Source: Cyclobacteriaceae bacterium
GTDB lineage: Bacteria; Bacteroidota; Bacteroidia; Cytophagales; Cyclobacteriaceae
Length of the DNA stretch: 7,548 nucleotides
Assembly: GCA_025363495.1 (NCBI GenBank)
Contig: JANYDR010000565.1
Span: 1 to 7,548 of the forward strand
Direction of reading: 5' to 3'
A program made the translations under genes and the position numbers. Below, piece by piece: positions 6,801-7,548 of the stretch (position 1 is the first letter of the stretch; every line of letters begins with the position of its first letter). The notes under the pieces are model-generated. The model saw only the letters and a program-made list of their open reading frames with translations, did not search any database and was not told the origin of the DNA.

Positions 6801-7548
6801 AATGAATGCTTCATATGGCAGACATACAATCTGAAACAAAGCCTGTATCATATTGCGGGCCGTATTCTCAAAAACATTTTCTACGTGGCGCGAGAAATAA
6901 ATTTCCTTTGGTTTTTGAGTTAAATTCCAGCCAGACATACTCAAAGAAGGAACGATAAAGGCTCCTAAGACGGCGATTGTCCAGAATAATGGTGACAGAA
7001 GAATTGTCCAACCCAACACCAGCGTCAGCAAGAGTGCAATGGGTATGAGACTGCGGCGAAGGTTATCGACAATTTTCCATCGTGATAAGGCGCTGATAGG
7101 ATTGAATGTCAATTTGCCTTTCGCGTTCGGCACCCATGGTAAGAACCAATTTCCTATTTGCCAGTCGCCGCGTATCCATCGGTGCCTGCGACTGATATCC
7201 ATGCTGTAACGCGATGGATATTCCTCATAGAACTGTACATCACTTGCGAATCCGCTTCGAACATAACTGCCTTCCAGCAAATCATGACTGAGTATTCTAT
7301 TTTCAGGAAAGCGATTACTTAATACTTTTTCAAACGTATCAACTTCATAAATACCTTTCCCGATAAATGAACCTTCACTGAAAACATCCTGATATATATC
7401 TGATGTCACCCGTGTGTACGGATCGATCCCCGAATCATTTTCATGAAGCCTGGTATACCTCGATAAAGCGGCCCCATGAACGCTAATAGCTATCCGCGGT
7501 TGAATAATACCATAACCCTTAACTACTCTTTTTTTCTTGTCGTCATAG
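810..7548 (-). CDS. ndvB: Cyclic beta-1,2-glucan synthase (GT84 / glycoamylase-like / GH94), 5' end beyond window
   Basis: The frame runs from the window edge to TGA at 810-812, giving 2245 residues (residue 1 = codon 7545-7547). A GTG at 7407-7409 is internal: the 46 codons before it encode conserved GT84 sequence such as IIQPRIAISV and GIDPYTRV. Residues 1-146 are the GT84 end, with HDLLEG (88-93) and the (Q/R)xxRW motif RRHRW (120-124) followed by RGDWQ. Membrane helices lie at about 164-183, 185-203, 234-254, 291-308 and 311-334. The glycoamylase-like cyclization module (roughly 370-467 and 681-896) holds HRTSPTNIGLS, SVDSGNLAG, SWSGSMFEY and FMAHHQGMG. The GH94 half has beta-sandwiches at about 941-1196 and 1436-1706 and a catalytic domain at 1746-2156, with GFRDQLQD, DWND (1912-1915), QYSH (His 2070) and YTGSAGW (Thr 2137). 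Known enzymes make cyclic glucan from UDP-glucose at the inner membrane. Family length is about 2800-2900, so roughly 600 residues, including the DxD site, are missing. No frameshift is seen. Confidence 0.95.
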   Translation of the reverse strand, partial: YDDKKKRVVKGYGIIQPRIAISVHGAALSRYTRLHENDSGIDPYTRVTSDIYQDVFSEGSFIGKGIYEVDTFEKVLSNRFPENRILSHDLLEGSYVRSGFASDVQFYEEYPSRYSMDISRRHRWIRGDWQIGNWFLPWVPNAKGKLTFNPISALSRWKIVDNLRRSLIPIALLLTLVLGWTILLSPLFWTIAVLGAFIVPSLSMSGWNLTQKPKEIYFSRHVENVFENTARNMIQALFQIVCLPYEAFISIDAILRTLWRMFITHRNMLEWSPSGFLQKQKENLLTISLKMLAAPALSVGMFYLLRNYFPSSLLLAAPFLLLWLISPAIAYWISLPIKAYKTTITSDQKIYLREIARKTWAFFEAHVSSAENWLPPDNLQQYPIVKIAHRTSPTNIGLSLLSNLAAYDFGYVTSSQLLERTSNTFQTLKKLERHEGHFFNWYDTQSLVALNPRYISSVDSGNLAGHLITLRQGLLELPNRKIITNNLWKGIYDTLIVLYQHVPPAHQNDLIEFQKSCEGLDFSSSVSLRDVKSGLDSISDNLKKFILNAAIEPNDDVIEWITSLQLQLQGWQEEINLMTPVFQYESRPAKFKVLELFHGIPTLYELAQPEHEVNNKLPSFDNMEKSTEESLWLADFKKSLHQANLSANEKINEIRQLAAQCDDFVNMEYDFLYDKSQHLLSIGYNVDDHRLDASYYDLLASEARLGLFVAIAQGKIPQESWFALGRRLAETDSTPVLLSWSGSMFEYLMPNLVMPVYEHTLLDQTSRGCVKKQIEYGKQQGVPWGISESCYNTVDANLTYQYRAFGVPDLGFKRGLGLDLVIAPYATVLALMIDPAAAVKNLKRLEGKGYEGRYGFFESIDYSPSRLNRSKVPALIQSFMAHHQGMGFLALDHLLYHQPMQKRFEADSALQTALLLLQERVPKAIGFYSLPKDSEEVIHSSTSGEMRVIKSPNSPHPEIQLLSNGKYHVMVTNAGGGYSRYNDMAITRWREDATRDNWGSFSYIRDLENGQFWSNTYQPTLKEASSYEAIFSQGRVEFRRTDNGIELHTEIIVSPEDNVEIRRIHITNHSRSSRKIEITSYGEVVIALPAADDAHPAFSSLFVQTEINSNQQAIICTRRPRSNEEVPPWMFHLMKVNGAKTDKISYETDRFKFIGRGNSIVSPQVMNQPEPLSNTQGPVLDPIISIQYRITLAAEGTTIVDSVTGIAETRMGCQNLVDKYQDRSFRNRAFELTWTHSQVVLRQINASEADAQLFSRLASSILYTNSSLRATRDILIKNSKGQSALWSHSISGDIPIVLLQVSDSTNITLIKQLMQARAYWIFKGLVIDLVIINEDHSGYRQVLQEQVQSLIAAGIGVNPTGRQGNIVVRLSDQISTEDRVLLQTVARVIISDKNGTLLDHINRRQPFAPNIPYLIPVKKFEISHENLIKHHEKLFDNGLGGFSSAGDEYIISTSVKRTTPLPWINVIANPNFGTIVSESGSVYTWAENAHEFRLTPWNNDPISNNGGEAFYLRDEERGDVWSPMPFPVRGTSIYVTRHGFGYTIFETKEDGIATETCIYVDSEAQIKFTSIKVRNLSGRTRSLSATGYVEWVMGALRPNTVMHVVSEFDAELGTILTRNQYNTEFPNRVAFFDANGAKFNFTTDRHEFVGRNGTLEDPEAMKRLRLSGNQGAGLDPCSAIQVPFVLNHGQEREIIFRMGSGKYLQDVHQLISRFNGKDAAANSLLKVKEFWRSMLSQTKIRTPDPSINILANGWLQYQVISCRLWGRSGFYQSGGAFGFRDQLQDVLAVMDSAPNLAREQILLSASRQFKEGDVQHWWHPPQGRGVRTRCSDDMLWIAFTTSRYVLHTHDYEILTELVPFLEGRELNADQESNYDLPIATDQRTTLYDHCKRAIIHSIRFGSHGLPFMGSGDWNDGMNNVGIKGQGESVWLAFFLFDVLRRFKPVATKMNDEAFVQTCTEASLLLKTSIDNAWDGEWYRRAYFDDGTPLGSSRNIECRIDSISQSWAVLSEAGSPERAYQAMESVDKYLVDRTNSLLRLLEPPFDHSEKDPGYIKGYLPGVRENGGQYSHAAIWMIMAVAKMGNQERTWDLLQMVNPINHGKTAAEIAIYKTEPYVMAADVYGVSPHVGRGGWTWYTGSAGWMYQLIVESFLGLKREGTILTLTPCVPDHWKSFEIDYRHKTTTYHIEVTLTTDDESIKVDDVTQPERSIPLLDDEKEHKVMVRINKVKKQVVDVAEISSSSQIQ

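Noticed and set aside
6708..6923. Plus-strand open frame of 71 codons opposite the membrane-helix region
   Set aside because: Antisense shadow; no plausible signals or family resemblance.

Overview
The window is dominated by one very large minus-strand gene (810 to past the right edge at 7548) for a cyclic beta-1,2-glucan synthase of the NdvB/Cgs type. Three small features lie to its left: two short hydrophobic-protein genes of the lmo0937 type arranged head to head, and the 5' end of an AI-2E (PerM-like) family transporter that runs off the left edge. The base composition is moderately AT-rich. None of the small genes has a clear Shine-Dalgarno sequence. This, together with the gene types, suggests a member of the Bacteroidota (Cytophaga/Chitinophaga-like). 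That assignment is an inference from style and gene content, not from a marker gene.

Layout from left to right: 1-142 (minus), N-terminus of an AI-2E family transporter; 156-197, a strong hairpin plus T-tract terminator for the minus strand; 216-371 (minus), lmo0937-type membrane peptide of 51 aa; 372-604, a divergent intergenic region with two small inverted repeats; 605-751 (plus), a second lmo0937-type membrane peptide of 48 aa, about 56% identical to the first; 752-809, a short convergent spacer with a 10-bp direct repeat; 810-7548 (minus), cyclic glucan synthase, C-terminal 2245 residues. The in-frame GTG at 7407-7409 is not the true start. The frame stays open to the window edge, and the residues encoded there are the conserved GT84 core.

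The synthase shows the usual module order: the end of the GT84 glucosyltransferase, a bundle of membrane helices, the glycoamylase-like (cyclization) module, then a GH94 phosphorylase-type half with two beta-sandwich copies and an (alpha/alpha)6 catalytic domain whose DWND and phosphate-binding motifs are intact. In known systems this enzyme polymerises glucose from UDP-glucose at the inner membrane, trims the chain and closes it into a ring that is exported to the periplasm as an osmoregulatory or host-interaction glucan. The small membrane proteins and the AI-2E family transporter have no demonstrated link to it. The nearest small gene converges on it, so the left-hand genes are not in its operon. 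I see no unmistakably new system here. The points most worth a second look are the divergent lmo0937 pair, the hairpin just before the transporter start, and the presence of an apparently complete cyclic glucan synthase in this genomic background.
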